A DNA stretch of 64,000 nt. Source: Coptis chinensis. Its lineage: Eukaryota; Streptophyta; Magnoliopsida; Ranunculales; Ranunculaceae. Positions 51,437 to 64,000 of this stretch are shown one piece after another. The notes below the pieces were generated by a model. That model saw only the letters and a list, made by a program, of their open reading frames with translations. It had not been told where the DNA came from and made no database searches. Position numbers and translations under genes: made by a program. Numbering within the stretch: the stretch's first letter is position 1; each line of letters starts with the position of its first letter. The stretch covers positions 81,923,501 to 81,987,500 of the forward strand of contig CM027385.1 in NCBI GenBank assembly GCA_015680905.1. Direction: 5' to 3'.

Positions 51437-51684
51437 ATGTCACTGCCTCCATAACAGCAATTGCCTCAAATTGGGCATAATAAAATCACACATTCAACTG
51501 ATTCGTGCGATCTAGTAGCCTCTCAAAGAGTTCACCTTACATGTCTCGGGTGTATAAGTACCTTCCACATGCACCAACTCTTGCATATCCAATAGTCGTT
51601 GTTGAGCTACTCCAAGTTCAAATGTACTTCTACCCTTCTGAAATGCTCTTTTTGGTGAAGCAATTGTCTAGAGCCAATTCCAAG
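51437..51684 (-). pseudogene. Crooked-neck-like relic, copy B
   Basis: This is the counterpart of 15,972-16,225, with the same ERLLDRTNQLNV and YAQFEAIAVMEA words in broken minus-strand frames. It has lost three bases near 51,593 relative to copy A. Confidence 0.52.
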
Positions 51685-51739
51685 AACTCCTCGTATGTGA
51701 CATGAACCCGCGACCCACCTAATTTAAGTCCATAACTCC

Positions 51740-51749
51740 ATATATATAA
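51740..51749 (+). promoter_or_regulatory. TATA-like element upstream of PDH E1-beta copy B
   Basis: ATATATATAA lies about 95 bp before the ATG at 51,842. An 8-bp local duplication (CCATAACT-type) just upstream distinguishes it from copy A. Confidence 0.4.
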
Positions 51750-51841
51750 CACGTACAGCTCTTCATGCTGATAGTATTTCTTTCCTTCTTATGTAAACTT
51801 GATCACCGTGGTCCTTGACTCCTTTCTCTTCGGCACCAATA

Positions 51842-54800
51842 ATGGCTTCACAAACTATCGTAGCAGCACCAATAATGGCTCATAGTTTTACAAACTCAAC
51901 TTCCTTACAAGTTACAACCCACGAAAACTCTTTTTTCCTTTCCCAAGTCCATACAACTTTCTGGTATGTTGCATTCTTCTTTAAACATATAACGTTCGGT
52001 TGTTTTAAGTTTTACGTTATGTGTGTTTTTTGATACATTCTGTTTTTTTTTGTTTCAGAGAGGAAGAAAGGAGAACTTTTGTCTTACAGATGTAGTGGAC
52101 GTAAAGCGCCTTTTGGTTCGAAAACCCGAGTTCATAGTGCTAAAAAATATGTTCTTGTAAGCAGTTTAGTCCTTTTTTCTTTGGTGCAATTTGTGTGTGC
52201 AATTGCTATTGGGCATTGTAGTTAAAGATTATTTTTTTGCATTTTGTAGGAAAGGCTTGATGGTTCTTCAGAGGTTGAAAACGGGTAATGCTAGTAAAAT
52301 TCCTGTTTTTTCACTTGTGAATTATTAGTAGCTATTGTTCCAACTTAGGCTTTTAGTGGTCAATGGTGTAGTTTTTTTTATATTTTTACTTGGTTTTTGT
52401 GTGATATATGAGTTCTATGAGTTTTACCAAGGAAATGTACTTACAACTCTACAATGGTGTTCAATAATTCTCCTTATTAAGATCAAGGTCATTCACTTTT
52501 ACATATACCCTTTTATTGATTCATGATTATGAGGCTTAAATGGAGCTAAGATTTTGTAACTGTATATGATCTACTCCACTCTCGATCTACGTTTTGCTTG
52601 GGTCAGAACCACTTATTTTCATTAATTCTGTCTTGTGGGTTGTTTCAGTGATCTAATTCTACCAAAATTTTCCTTCCTTGAGTAATGTTGCGTATTACTC
52701 GAGTTGGTGCATCACTACTACCACCAAGTTCAGCTATAACTTCTTGGCCATGAGATTGAGACCTTCCCCTAGGGGATTTCAGGCTCCCTTCAGAGTGTTG
52801 TATTAAGTTGCATTAACTTGCTCAAGGTCCAGAGAGTCTTGCATATGGCCAAGGCTAATATTCTTGCTCTGGCTTTCTACTCTCACAACAGCTTCTTAAA
52901 CATCCAACTATCCAAGACATTAAACCTATTTTCTGAGGTTGGAGCAACTATCGACCAAAACACGACTGCTGTTATATTGATTAGGAGTAGTAGTGGTTAC
53001 TTTGGTCCACTCACCAGAATGTTGACATGTTTCGGTATTCTTCTCCCCGTGTTCTGATCTGTGTTGTTGCTATTAATTTTATCAGAAATTTAATCTCTGT
53101 TGCCCTTCTTTCTCCATTCTTTGTTTTTAGTCCTCAATCAATTTGTTTTGATATTGCTAACCACGCAAAATGTGGCGCCTACTTTATAGTAGTATGAAAT
53201 CGATAAATGGTGCTACATTTCTCAATTTGTGTTATTTTATTTGTAATGAAGAACTCTTTGGATTCACTAGTAAATCACAGAATTTCAGACTCTTTCTCCT
53301 TGCCGAAAAATCTTCATATCACTCTTCACTTCATATCTGGCCTCTGTTCAGAACCCTAACTTGCACTGAGCTTTTAGCTCTGTTTGGTCATATTCTGCTT
53401 ATTCTGAAACTTTGAGTCCTCAGTGTTGTCTCTTATTTCTAGTATGCATTTTCCTTCTTTCAGTATACAAAAAGTGTATATTCCTATAAAAAAAAATCAA
53501 TGAGGAATCTTTTGATCTTGAGAAAGAAATTTCATCTATAACTAGTTCAAAGTGGTAGACTGTAAGTTTGCAAGTAGTCACAAATTTGTTTCATCATTAT
53601 TTCCATGTAGCGATACAATGTGGTTTCCCTGGTTTGTAACACCAGAGGCACCAAATACTATGTATCAAATGGCTTTGCTTCCTGGGTGTAGCATAAATTC
53701 TATCATTTGATTGAGTAGAAAGTTTGTACATAACCAAAAATCTTTATTACATATGCAGTATATGATTTGGTGTTTTGTAACCTTCACGACTACTTTCATA
53801 TTTTTCGCACTACTCTAGATTATATTTTTCTCAATTATTTTATATAAGTTACCAGAAGGAAAGAAGATAACAGAAGTTTGAATGCTCCTGTTTTTTTAGT
53901 CTTCAGCTGCTATTGTAATTGTCCCTATGCTTTCTCCCAATATTAACAATTTTTTCCCCTTTATTCTCTATGTAGAGCTTTATCTTTCATAGCATTGCCG
54001 AACTTCATTGCTTCTATTAACCACCAATCTGTAACATATTATAATCGTCCATTCGTCCATCTTATATCATATAACCATGGATGTCGTGTTTTCTGTCGTA
54101 CACCGTTTGCTTATCTCATACTTTCCTGCAGTTAAAGGTTTTATATGGGGAAATGTTAAAAAGGTTGACAGATTTAACTTTGGATCCTGTGCAGGCATGA
54201 ACTCTTGCTTTTTGAAGCTCTTCGAGAAGGTCTGGAAGAAGAGATGGACAGAGATCCTCGTGTATGTGTTATAGGTGAAGATGTGGGTCATTATGGAGGC
54301 TCCTACAAGGTGACTCAGGGACTAGCCAAAAAGTTTGGTGATATCAGGGTTCTTGATACACCCATTGCTGAGAACTCCTTCACAGGTATGGCTATTGGGG
54401 CTGCCATGAGTGGCCTTAAGCCAATCATTGAGGGTATGAACATGGGTTTCCTTCTCTTGGCTTTCAACCAGATCTCAAACAATTGTGGCATGCTACACTA
54501 CACCTCAGGAGGCCAGTTCACCCTCCCGCTTGTTATCCGTGGGCCTGGTGGTGTTGGAAGCAATCTTGGAGCAGAGCACTCTCAACGACTTGAGTCGTAT
54601 TTCCAGTCAATTCCTGGAATCCAGTTGGTTGCGTGCTCAACTCCATACAATGCCAAGGGCCTGATGAAGGCTGCCATTCGGAGTGATAATCCAGTTATAC
54701 TGTTTGAGCATGTGCTGCTCTACAACCTCAAGGAGAAAATCCCAGATGAAGAGTATGTGTGTTCATTGGAAGAGGCTGAGATGGTGAGACCTGGAGAGCA

Positions 54801-55167
54801 TGTCACGATCCTCACATACTCCCGCATGAGGTACCATGTGCAGGAAGCTGTCGAGACACTGGTGAGCAAGGGGTACGATCCTGAGGTTATTGATATCAGG
54901 TCACTGAAGCCTTTTGACTTGCGTACAATTGGGAACTCAATTAAGAAGACACACCGTGTGCTGATAGTGGAGGAATGCATGCGGATAGGTGGAATTGGAG
55001 CTAGTCTAACAGCTGCTATTACGGAGCATTTTAACGATTATTTGGAAGCCCCAATTAAGTGCCTGTCGTCACAGGATGTGCCAACCCCGTATGCAGGGAC
55101 GCTGGAAGATGTTACCATAGTTCAAACTGCTCAGATTGTGACTGCTGTTGAGGAGTTGTGCCTGTAA
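51842..55167 (+). CDS. Plastid pyruvate dehydrogenase E1 component subunit beta-like, copy B; transit-peptide frame broken
   Basis: Exons are 51,842-51,963, 52,059-52,156, 52,250-52,284 and 54,195-55,167. The role is as in copy A (decarboxylation of pyruvate with E1-alpha in plastids). Exon 1 has a 7-base tandem duplication (TTACAAGTTACAA in place of TTACAA). It shifts the frame, and the ATG frame then ends at a TGA formed across the exon 1-2 junction after about 40 codons. Exon 2 here has the base missing from copy A and reads [15 protein letters not shown], which fits the pre-sequence of the family. The 973-bp catalytic exon is open and complete. Substitutions against copy A include MRIGG for the family's MRTGG and DYLEAP for DYLDAP. 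A pseudogene, a wrong base call, or a downstream start are all possible. Confidence 0.85.
52285..54194. other. Long intron of PDH E1-beta copy B
   Basis: This 1.9-kb intron is collinear with 16,815-18,712. Small indels, for example near 52,850 and 53,175, change the chance open frames inside. No coding feature is supported. Confidence 0.6.
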
Positions 55168-55588
55168 GAAATCACAGCAACACCAGTTCCTGTTACCATT
55201 AGCTGCTCATTTCTAACTTACTTTCTGCTGCTAAGTATAATGACATTTTATCACTTTAAATGGTAGGAGGTGTAAGTTTTCCAGCTTGTTAGTGTCCCTT
55301 TGTCATGTATAGTACAGTACTTATATTTATGAACTATATTTCTAATTTTCTATTGAGATTTTATCTTGTTTTGTGCGGCGTTACCATTAATCTGATTAAA
55401 GCAATTATATTTTTGACATTCCACATAATTAGATATAAGATTCATATGTGATATTGGTACAAATATAGTATTTCATGGATTGTTAAAAAAAAAAAGTATT
55501 TCATGGAGAACATGTAAGGGTATGCCTGTGTTATATGATCGATCACTGTTTTTAAGTTCTGAAATACTTCTTTTTCTACTAAGAGTCC

Positions 55589-55743
55589 TAATTTGTGGAC
55601 AGACAGCACATTTCTATTGGTCAAATTCATTTTCGGGCCGTTTAACAGTTTTTTTTGGCAGTAAAACAGTTTTTTCAGGCAGCCACTCCACCAATTAGCA
55701 ACTGAGGTCTTGTAGACATCAAACAGTTGCCTATCCACAAACT
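55589..55743. mobile_element. MITE with TTTGTGGACAG termini, copy B
   Basis: This is the duplicate of 20,105-20,260, with ends AATTTGTGGACAGACAGC and GCCTATCCACAAAC. Confidence 0.6.
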
Positions 55744-55956
55744 TATTCTATTCTACTAAAGCATGCTTATCAACATAACTTACACTGTTAAAGCGCGGTT
55801 AAGACTCACGTAACAAATAAGAATGACCATTGTATAAGGGGACAAAACTGAAAAAGACAAAATTCCAAAATAACGAACCAAAAAACCTACCCTCATTTCA
55901 AAAACACTCTCAAAGACAATAGTTAACTTTTGTCCGAAAAAAACAATAGTATCCTG

Positions 55957-56356
55957 GTATGCACATGTGTCGGTGCATACCATCTTAAGTATGTCACCTT
56001 AGGTATGCATAGACGTAAGTGCATATGCATATGTGTCGGTGCATACCATCTTAAGTATGTCACCTTAGGTATGTACAGACGTCAGTGCATACCAAGCATC
56101 ACAAAGAAAATGGTATACACAAGTGTCAGTGCATACCACCTCTTAGTATGCGAGGTATGCACATACATCAGTGCATACTAAGCATTACAAAGAAAATAGT
56201 ATGCACAAGTACGTGTCAATGCATACCACCTCTTGGTATGCGAGGTATGCACAGACGTCAGTGCATACCAAACATCACAAAGAAAATGGTATGCACAAGT
56301 GTCAGTGCATACCACCTCTTTGTACGCGAAGTATGCACAAACGTCAATACATACCA
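55957..56356. repeat. Hairpin minisatellite (GGTATGCAC / GTGCATACC dyads), copy B
   Basis: This is the better-preserved array. Units such as GGTATGCACAAGTGTCAGTG followed by CATACC are near-perfect hairpins with 9-base arms. They alternate with a second dyad of type GGTATGCACAGACGTCAGTG followed by CATACC, which has an ACGTCA core. The period of one dyad pair plus spacers is roughly 115 bp. Confidence 0.88.
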
Positions 56357-57669
56357 AATATAGAAAAATAAATTTGGAAAGAGTAAAAAATAAAAAAGTC
56401 GAATCTGTCCTTATTACTAATTAAAACGTGAAATCTGATTTTTTTAGTAGTTATAAACGAAAAAATGTTCTTATCAATAGTTTCAAAACCCAGCTGTCCT
56501 AGACTATGATTAAAATTAAAAATTGGACATTTTAACTTATTTTTTGCTAATATAAAATGTCTTTTTAAACATGTTCTGACGTCTGACTAGGGCCTTGATG
56601 ATTATATGGGTCAATAGCTATAAAAAAAAACAAAACTGTAGTTTAGCCTAATTTCCATCTTACTAGCTTAGTCTGGCCTAAATTTCCATCTTACTATCAT
56701 AGTCTAGCCTAATTTTTTTTTTCTCGTTATTGTAAGTTACCAAGTTCATCTGTAACTCTATAATTTACTTGGATGAGAAATTTTTTATCTCCCTACTGGC
56801 CACTGTTCTTGCTATTTGTAAATCAAATATTCAAATCATGCATCCAAAATAAAGAAAAAATTTAGAAAGAAGACTCTCCAAGTGACTAGTCCTATATTTT
56901 TCAAGTGACTATTCCAATCATCTCAAAGTGACTCTCCAAGTACTATTTAGGGCCGTAGAATTGAGAAGGTGGCACACGGCGACTTGTTATGTTATGGACA
57001 TGCATGACTAGGCCGGGCTGTCAATGGATCGGATTGGGTTTTGAAAAATCCAAACTCAAACTAATAAGAAAATTGGGAACCCAAAACCGAACTGAACTGA
57101 TAATATTAGATTTCATCCGAAACCGAACATAACCGATAAGATATATCTATTATCTATATACTAAAGTAGAGACCTCTAATAGAGGATTTTCTCTCTCCTA
57201 TGTGGCACTCTAATATGAGAGTTAGTTTTTTGCTCTCTCCTATGTGGCACTATAATAGGAAAGATAATCTTTTCTAATAGTGTACAATTCCACATACATA
57301 GAACCTCTTTGGAGTTTGGAGAGTTTGAGTATATTTCTAATTCTTATATTTGGAGAGTTTAAGTGTATTTCCAATTTTTATATAATTGATAAAATAATAA
57401 AAATTGCTAAAAAATAGGTGATTTGTAAAAAATAATTTCCTATTACGAATCAAACACTTTTTGTGCTCCAATTCTTATATATTTAATCAAATAAAAAAAT
57501 TGCCAAAAAATATGTGATTTGTAGAAACTAATTCCCTATTACAAATCATACAATTTTAGTGTTTATGATAAAAGCAACGACTTATTTCAATATATCCTTA
57601 TCTGACCTCAAAACATAGTTAAAAACAATTATACAAAAAATAACATCACAAAATATATAATAGAAAATG

Positions 57670-57712
<43 letters not shown>

Positions 57713-57779
57713 AACAAAGCAATAATGACAAATATTTTAAAAAATATATAATACTGAATGAAACTAACGTCAAAAAACA

Positions 57780-59240
57780 ATTAATGGGGAACCGAAAACT
57801 GGATGTAAATGCATCGAACTAACCTCAAATAATATTTAACGGGAAATTGGAAATTGGATGCAAATGCAAATATTAAACTAATCTTAAAAAGTAATTAATA
57901 GAAAATTGGAATATGGATACAACTGCATTAAACTAACCTCAAATAATAATTAAAGGAAAATAAAAAATTGGATGCAAATATATCAAACTAACATAAAAAA
58001 AAAAATGTCGAAAAATCGGAAATTGGATGCAAATACATTGAACTAACCCTCAAAGATTAAATTAACGGAAAAATCAGAAACTGGATGCAACTGCATTGAA
58101 CTAACCTCAGAGAAAAATTAATTATAAATTGGAAACATGATACAAATGCGTGGAACTAACCTCATAGAATAATTGGTGGAAAATCAGAAACTAAATGCAA
58201 ATGCATTGAAATAATCTCAAAGAATAATTAGCGGAAAATCAGAAACTGAATATAATTGCATCAAACTAACCTCAAAGCATAAATAATCAGAAACTAGATG
58301 CAGATGTATTAAACTAACCTTAAAGAGTTATTAATGGGAAATCGGAAAATGGACCCAAATGCAATGAACTAATTAATCTCAAAAGACTAATTAATCTAAA
58401 CATTAAAAAAATGGATGAAACCGCATTGAACTAACCTAAATAAATAATTAACGGAAATTATAAATTTGATGTAATTGCATTGAACTAACCTCAAAAAAAA
58501 TAATTAATGGAAATCGAAAACTTGATGCAAATGCATTGAACTAACCTCAAATAACAATTAACATAAAAAATCGAAATTTGATGAAATTGCATTGAACTAA
58601 CCTCAAAAATAATTAATGAAAAAACAAAAACTGGTGCAACTACATTAAATTAAAATCAGAGATTAACTAATGGAAAATCAAAAATTGGATGCAAATGCAT
58701 TGAAATAACCTCAAAAAAATAGTTAACTGAAAATCGAATCGGATGTAACTGCATCGCACTTACCTTAAAGCATAAATACGAGTAATTAGGAACCCAAAAT
58801 GAAAGTGAGTTTATAAAAACAGACTCTTACATGTATGCAAACTGTATAGAAATTGTAAACTATCGAACTAACCTAGAAAAATAATTGACGGGAAATCAGA
58901 AACTGGATGCAGATGTATTGAACTAACCTTAAAGAGTAATTAACGGGAGATTGGAACTTGGATGCAAATGCAATGAACTAATCTCAAATACTAATTAACG
59001 AAACATTGAAAACTGGATGCAATCTGTTCAATTAACTTTAATGAATAACTAACGGAAAATCATAAAGTAGATGCAATTTGCACCAACTAATCTCAAATAA
59101 TAATTAACGGAAATTTGAAACTTGATGCAACCGCATTGAATTAACCTCTCAAAGAATAATTAATGAGAAATTGAAAACCTGATGCAACGTATTACATTAA
59201 ACTAACCTCAAAAATAAAAACTTGATGCAAATGCATTGAA
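57780..59240 (+). repeat. Helitron internal minisatellite, unit about 55 bp (copy B)
   Basis: These are degenerate units with GGATGCAAATGCATTGAACT, AACCTCAAA and AATAATTAACGG. It is shorter than in the copy A Helitron. Confidence 0.85.
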
Positions 59241-59719
59241 CTAATAACCCTAAAACATATTTATATTATATGTAGGAAATAAATATCTCGACAAATATAG
59301 TTTTGCATTTAAGTAGTGTTTATCTTAATTCTTTTATTGTGATTGGAAATGTCTTGCTATTCAAGTAGCTTCAATATTATCTTCGCGACAATGGATATTC
59401 TCACAAAAACTTCAATCAAACTTCTTTGTTAAACCTAACAATAAAAGAAGTCGATGAATTTTATCAAGGTTTGATGCTTTCTTTTTATAGAAAGTGGTGC
59501 AAGAAATTTAAATGAGTAATTAATATAATTTTCATATCTCATAGCTATACATAGCTGCTAATATTTTTAGAATAATTTAATATAACGACAATTCGTTTGT
59601 AGGACACGCTCAAATATGATAAATCTTTTCAAGTGGGAGTAGTGTATTCTTTGAGGATATGGAAACAATCCATCCGTTTTAGAGATTTGTACACATTAGT
59701 ACGTAAAAGCCGAAATAAT

Positions 59720-60385
59720 GATTTACCGCTAAATCACCATAAATCTAATAAAACTATTATACAAGCTAGATCGATTTTAAGATAATTCCATCCGAAAATT
59801 ACGGATTATTATCCTAAACCACAAAAGTGAAGAGAGGCTATCTCAATTTGATCCCTTAGTTTCCAAAGACTTATACACCATAATCGCTGCTCATTTACGT
59901 ATTTAGGCTTATTTTCAATAAAAAATATAGCCGATTCAAAATTTGCCACTAACTCACCATAAATATAAGAAAACTATTATACAAGTTAGATCGAGTTTAA
60001 GATAATTCTATTTGAAAATTACGGATTAATATCCTAAACCACAAAGTAAAGAGGTTATCTCAATTCAATCCTTTAGTTTCAAGACTTATGCACCATAATC
60101 ATCTGCCATTAACGATTTTTCAATTTATTTTTAATAAAAAAATCTATTCCGATTCGAAAATTTGCCACTAAATTATCATAAATCTAATAAAACTATTATA
60201 CAAGCTAGATCAAGTTTGAGATAATTATATTTAAAAATTATGGATTAATATCCTAAACCACAAAGTGAAGAGGCTATTTCAATTTGATCCCTTAGTTCCC
60301 AAGTACTTTATATATTATAATCACTTTCCATTAACGTATTTTGGTTTATTTTCAATAAAAATATATTCTGATTCGAAAATTTGTA
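59720..60385 (+). repeat. Three repeats of about 210 bp near the Helitron 3' end
   Basis: There are three tandem units with CACCATAAAT-type starts, AAACTATTATACAAG, ATCCTAAACCACAAA and TTTCAATAAAAA-type ends, directly before the terminal hairpin. Confidence 0.8.
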
Positions 60386-60757
60386 TGTGACATTTTGTAA
60401 AGCCTTTTAAGCACACAAAATATTTAATAGATCCCGGGCGTATGCCCGGGTCCAAAATCTAGTTGCAAACTAAAACCGAATCGATCCGATCCGAAAACTA
60501 TAAAATCAATTAAATCCCAAATTAAATCAATTAATTTCAACCACACAATTAGTAAATATATACAAAATTAATTATAAATATTACTAAAATATCATTTTAT
60601 CGGTTTGAATTCATATTGGTTCCATAGAGAATAAATCCGAAACCAAATCAATACCTTATCAATCGGTTTCAAATTGATGGAGTCCAAACCAAATTATCAA
60701 AATCCAAACTGTTTTTTATTGGTTTGGTTAGGATTGGTTATCAAAACCCATTGACAG

Positions 60758-63712
60758 TAGGACTATTGTTATGATTTGACACATATATCAAAATCAAACC
60801 AAAAAGTGATATGAATGAAACATGTGCATAATATGCTAGAATCTTTTATGAGAAGAAACTTAAAAGCAAATTAAATGACACCCCAAAAACTTAGGTAACA
60901 GACAATTTGGGTAGGTCAATGAGTCGATCACAATCTAATTAATATCTAATGAGTAACACAGCTTTCACAAGGCTTTCTCAAGATAGCTTCAAATCTCAAT
61001 TTGTCGAAGAGCTGCAACCTTGAATAATTGGATGTTGGACACGTTAATTGAAGATATTATTAAGGAATCAATTGTAATCTTGGATAAAACCAAATGACAA
61101 ACGACCAAACTAGGGGTTTCTGGTTCGGCCAATAGTTCAGTTACCAACTTACCTTCCCTGCCAACTGTGATTTGAATTGTTGGCTCAATTCCGGTTTAAT
61201 TATTCATCATTGTAAGTTGATTTTGTAGATCGAAAAGTTGTAGGCACATAAGTGGCTAACAATTGTTTATCAGGGACATTAATACATGGACTGAAATCGT
61301 GGTTTTTGTTGAGAAAGATCTCAAGTCATTAAAAATTGCTAGGTAGATTTAGCAAGGTTAGTGGTTTCGAATTGAATCAGTTGACTTTCTGGTATGATAA
61401 GCTTCATGAGTTGATGATAGTGGAGATTGTTACTGTTATTTTTCAAAAGTATTTAGAATTAAATAAAACAGTATTCCATTTTTTTAGAACTCCGTATTCA
61501 TTTCTTCCTACCGTTGTAGTCTACACTCTACACTAGATTATACTAATATATATCTTCAACCTCAAGAATCAAGACAACTTACTCATACAGAAAATATAAG
61601 CACGACGAAAATCCCTCCCAAGTCCCAACTCCAACAAAGTGATGACCAACCATAAATGGAAATCTTTGATGCGATTTTCGATAAATGTTGCCATTGTTTT
61701 CTGATGCATTGGAGTATCACTTGCCATGTCTCCAATCTACACGTATGATAACATGGCTGGACTAAAATGTAAAGTCTAATAAATAAAATTTAGTAATATA
61801 TAAATGACCGTTTTGAGTTTTTATATTAATAATGTTTGGCTATGGTCTGGTTCCGATTCTGATCCGTTTTTTTTTGTTTAAAAAATTATTCGGTTCTGAT
61901 TCTATATGGTCCGGGTTTTTTAGTATTCATTTTTAAACAGTTTCTAAAAATAGGAACCGAAACCATGATTATTTCTAAGGTTTCAGTTAAATGGGTACCC
62001 ATCGACACCCTTACACCCCATAAATTTTCTTTATTTACTAAATTTTGGAAAACTAACAATTTAAATGGAGAAATTATAGTGTAACACAATTGTGTTAAGT
62101 ATGACACAAGCCAATTTAACAGTAAGCCACGTCTGAAACAACCTAAAAAACTTAGAGAAGATGGTAAACCACTAAAAAAAACAACATTTTTTCTCCTCTT
62201 CCCCCTCTCCACTACGAGCAAGCCGCCAACCTCCGCCTTTACTGAAAAAATACCACCGGCAACTACAAGTGATGCGGCCACCATCGTCTTTTACTCTCTT
62301 TCTCATCTTTGTACTATCTTTAAATTACTTGTCTTCTTCCTTTAAAGTGGTACTTTTTCTCTTTAAGACACCTCCACCACCATTGCCACCCACCCCAACA
62401 ATAAACACGAGTTTGTCGAGTTAAATAGGTTGATTTTGTGTTCAATTGGATGAAATGATTTATGCAATATGATTTATGGTTTTCCCAACTAAAAAATTCA
62501 TAAACAATAAAAATTCTTTGTTTAAATTACCAATTAGTGTGAAATTAAACTTATTTGCAACCAATTAGTGTGAAATTAAACTTATTTGCAAATTGTTCTA
62601 GCTTGGAGAGTGTTTATGGTTTGAATTGAAAGAGAGCTAGTTGTCGACGATGCACACAATAAATGATGGTCATGGAATCATTTTTTTTTGGTATCGGCTA
62701 TGGGCACTTTCTATTTTGTGTTGGGCAGACCCAAAAAAAATTATTACAAGTTTGTCATGATTGCCTTAAAATACATGTTTTGTATTGAGCACCCCAACTA
62801 CACCACCGGTAACCTATTGCAACCTCCTATTACCCTTACCCTCAAAGACCCAACTTCTTTGTCTTCTCAAATACTCCCCAATTTTAAAATTGTCAAGTTC
62901 TCAACAACAAACACAATTAAAAATGTTGATTTCAATTAAAAAAAACACAATTATATCAATTAAAAGACACATAGAATAAAAATGATGACATTACATAAGA
63001 TTTCATTACATTGCTCCACAAATATCAAATTTAATCGATAAAAGTTTGAAAAATCCATATTAATTGCGTTTTTATTTGATGTAATTTTTTAAAAAAAAAT
63101 GAAATCAAAGTTCTCTAAATTCCAAAAACATATTTCTGCCTGGACGGTCCAGACTGATCACTCTATAGTGCATTGAATCGATGTGGTGGAGTCATTTAGA
63201 ACTAGACTAATCAATATGGTAAGCGTCGTTTTGGGGTATATGTCCAAATTTTGGTGGAGTCAGTTTTGAAATGTCTTCAATTTAGGCTTAGGGCAATCCC
63301 ATAAAACACTCCCAAATGACTCAACCATATCGCGTTTTAGTGCATTAATTTGACCACACAAAGTCGTTCAATTGGAAATCATTTAAACCACATTCCAACG
63401 ATGTGGTGGAGTCTGCCCAAAAGTGTGCTGGAATTTTATGTTCCAAACGACACTGCAACATCGTTCAAAACCCAACTTCAGTGATGTGGTGGAGACGCAT
63501 CTATTCAACATCCACTTAGCCATAAATCCATACCAATGCAAACAATAATTCATGATACCTCTGAACCGTTTGCGGTATGGTCCCTCCCCCCCCCCCACAC
63601 AACCACCACACACGTATTCGTACTATTATTCTACAACCAAAGAATAAGAATCATTGATTATTACACCCAGTCAGATGTGAAATAGGTGTAGACTTTTGTA
63701 GAACAAGTATTA
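60758..63712. other. Unassigned duplicated sequence right of the Helitron, copy B
   Basis: It is collinear with 21,958-22,720 and 28,003-30,195 of copy A, without the copia element. The single GTAGT near 61,516 is the pre-insertion site. No gene is supported. Confidence 0.45.
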
Positions 63713-64000
63713 GGGGTCGTTTGTTTTTCTGAGTCTCTGAATGCTGAATGCTAAATGGCCCATCTTCTGAATGCTAAATGTTGATTCTTTGAATTAAAAA
63801 ACATGTGTTTGTTTTCTCGTTAGAATAACCCAGCTCTAAAGGCTAAATATAAATCATTCGGACAATTTTACTCATGCTATCTATTTTATACACTAACTTG
63901 ATTTCTTGTAAAACAAAATATATATTATATTTGAGGAGGGGAGATGGATTATCGAATAAAAGAAATGATAAATAAATTTATTTAAAATATGCTTTCACAA
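63713..64000. mobile_element. PIF/Harbinger-type MITE, copy B, cut by the window edge
   Basis: It follows TTA at 63,710-63,712 and starts GGGGTCGTTTGTTTTTCTGA, like the complete copy at 30,196. The right end is outside the window. Confidence 0.75.

Larger units (their letters stand above)
57146..60462 (+). mobile_element. Non-autonomous Helitron, copy B insertion
   Basis: It begins TCTATTATCTATATACTAAA and ends CCCGGGCGTATGCCCGGG plus TCCAAAATCTAG, the same termini and hairpin as the element at 8,755. The host A is at 57,145 and T at 60,463. The empty site is in copy A at 21,662/21,663 (GATATA then TTGCAAAC). It is 3,317 bp. It shares the 55-bp minisatellite but lacks about 1.2 kb of it, has three 3' repeats of about 210 bp instead of two, and carries an A-run of over 40 bases near 57,670. 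There is no Rep/helicase. Confidence 0.93.
57015..60757. mobile_element. MITE with GGGCTGTCAATGG termini, copy B (split by a Helitron)
   Basis: This is the duplicate of the MITE at 21,532-21,957. Its left part is 57,015-57,145 and its right part 60,463-60,757, separated by a Helitron. Confidence 0.6.
47069..64000 (+). repeat. Segmental duplication, copy B (continues past the window)
   Basis: It is collinear with 7,411-30,481. Copy B has its own Helitron (57,146-60,462) and lacks the copy A Helitron and copia insertion. It runs off the right edge inside the Harbinger MITE. The left limit again coincides with the hAT-like element's outer end, but the flank there is unrelated to the flank of copy A. 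Confidence 0.95.

Noticed and set aside
55957..56356. Regularly spaced palindromes resembling a CRISPR array
   Set aside because: The spacers are themselves repeats, the units are degenerate, and this is a plant nuclear region with no cas genes.
57582..57773. Phenylalanine-rich ORF
   Set aside because: It is the translation of an A-run of more than 40 bases on the opposite strand.

Overview
This is nuclear DNA of a flowering plant, most likely a eudicot. It is AT-rich and carries intron-split genes with GT-AG junctions, a plastid pyruvate dehydrogenase subunit, a TIFY/JAZ repressor, a peroxisomal glycolate oxidase relic and typical plant transposons (Helitron, copia, hAT-like, Harbinger-type MITEs, CACTA). 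There is no bacterial, organellar or viral backbone. I cannot name the family or species.

The main feature is a large direct duplication. Copy A (about 7,411-30,481) and copy B (47,069 to the window edge) are collinear and nearly identical. In order they contain a hAT-like element, a small antisense ORF, a C-terminal WDR43/UTP5-like gene, an antisense crooked-neck-like relic, a plastid PDH E1-beta gene, a MITE, a hairpin minisatellite, a second MITE, about 2.2 kb of unassigned sequence and a Harbinger MITE that runs off the window in copy B. Three later insertions distinguish the copies, and the other copy preserves each empty site. They are a Helitron in copy A (8,755-13,098), a related Helitron in copy B (57,146-60,462) and a Ty1/copia element in copy A (22,721-27,997).

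Left of copy A lie an RPA70-like gene on the minus strand (2,113-4,764), unassigned exon-like segments (5,700-6,750) and a broken Raf-like kinase exon that stops where the hAT-like element begins. Between the copies lie two MITEs, an intact JAZ8-like repressor gene (32,693-34,277) with two upstream G-boxes, a glycolate oxidase pseudogene (35,728-38,395, minus), a CACTA-like element, a copia remnant and several kilobases with nothing I can identify.

The two PDH E1-beta copies both keep an intact 973-bp catalytic exon, but each has a different frameshift in its transit-peptide exons. Copy A lost 1 base in exon 2 and copy B gained 7 bases in exon 1. The WDR43-like gene is open in both copies but lacks the WD40 propeller. 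The JAZ8-like gene is the only complete, canonical-looking gene that I would expect to work as its family does.
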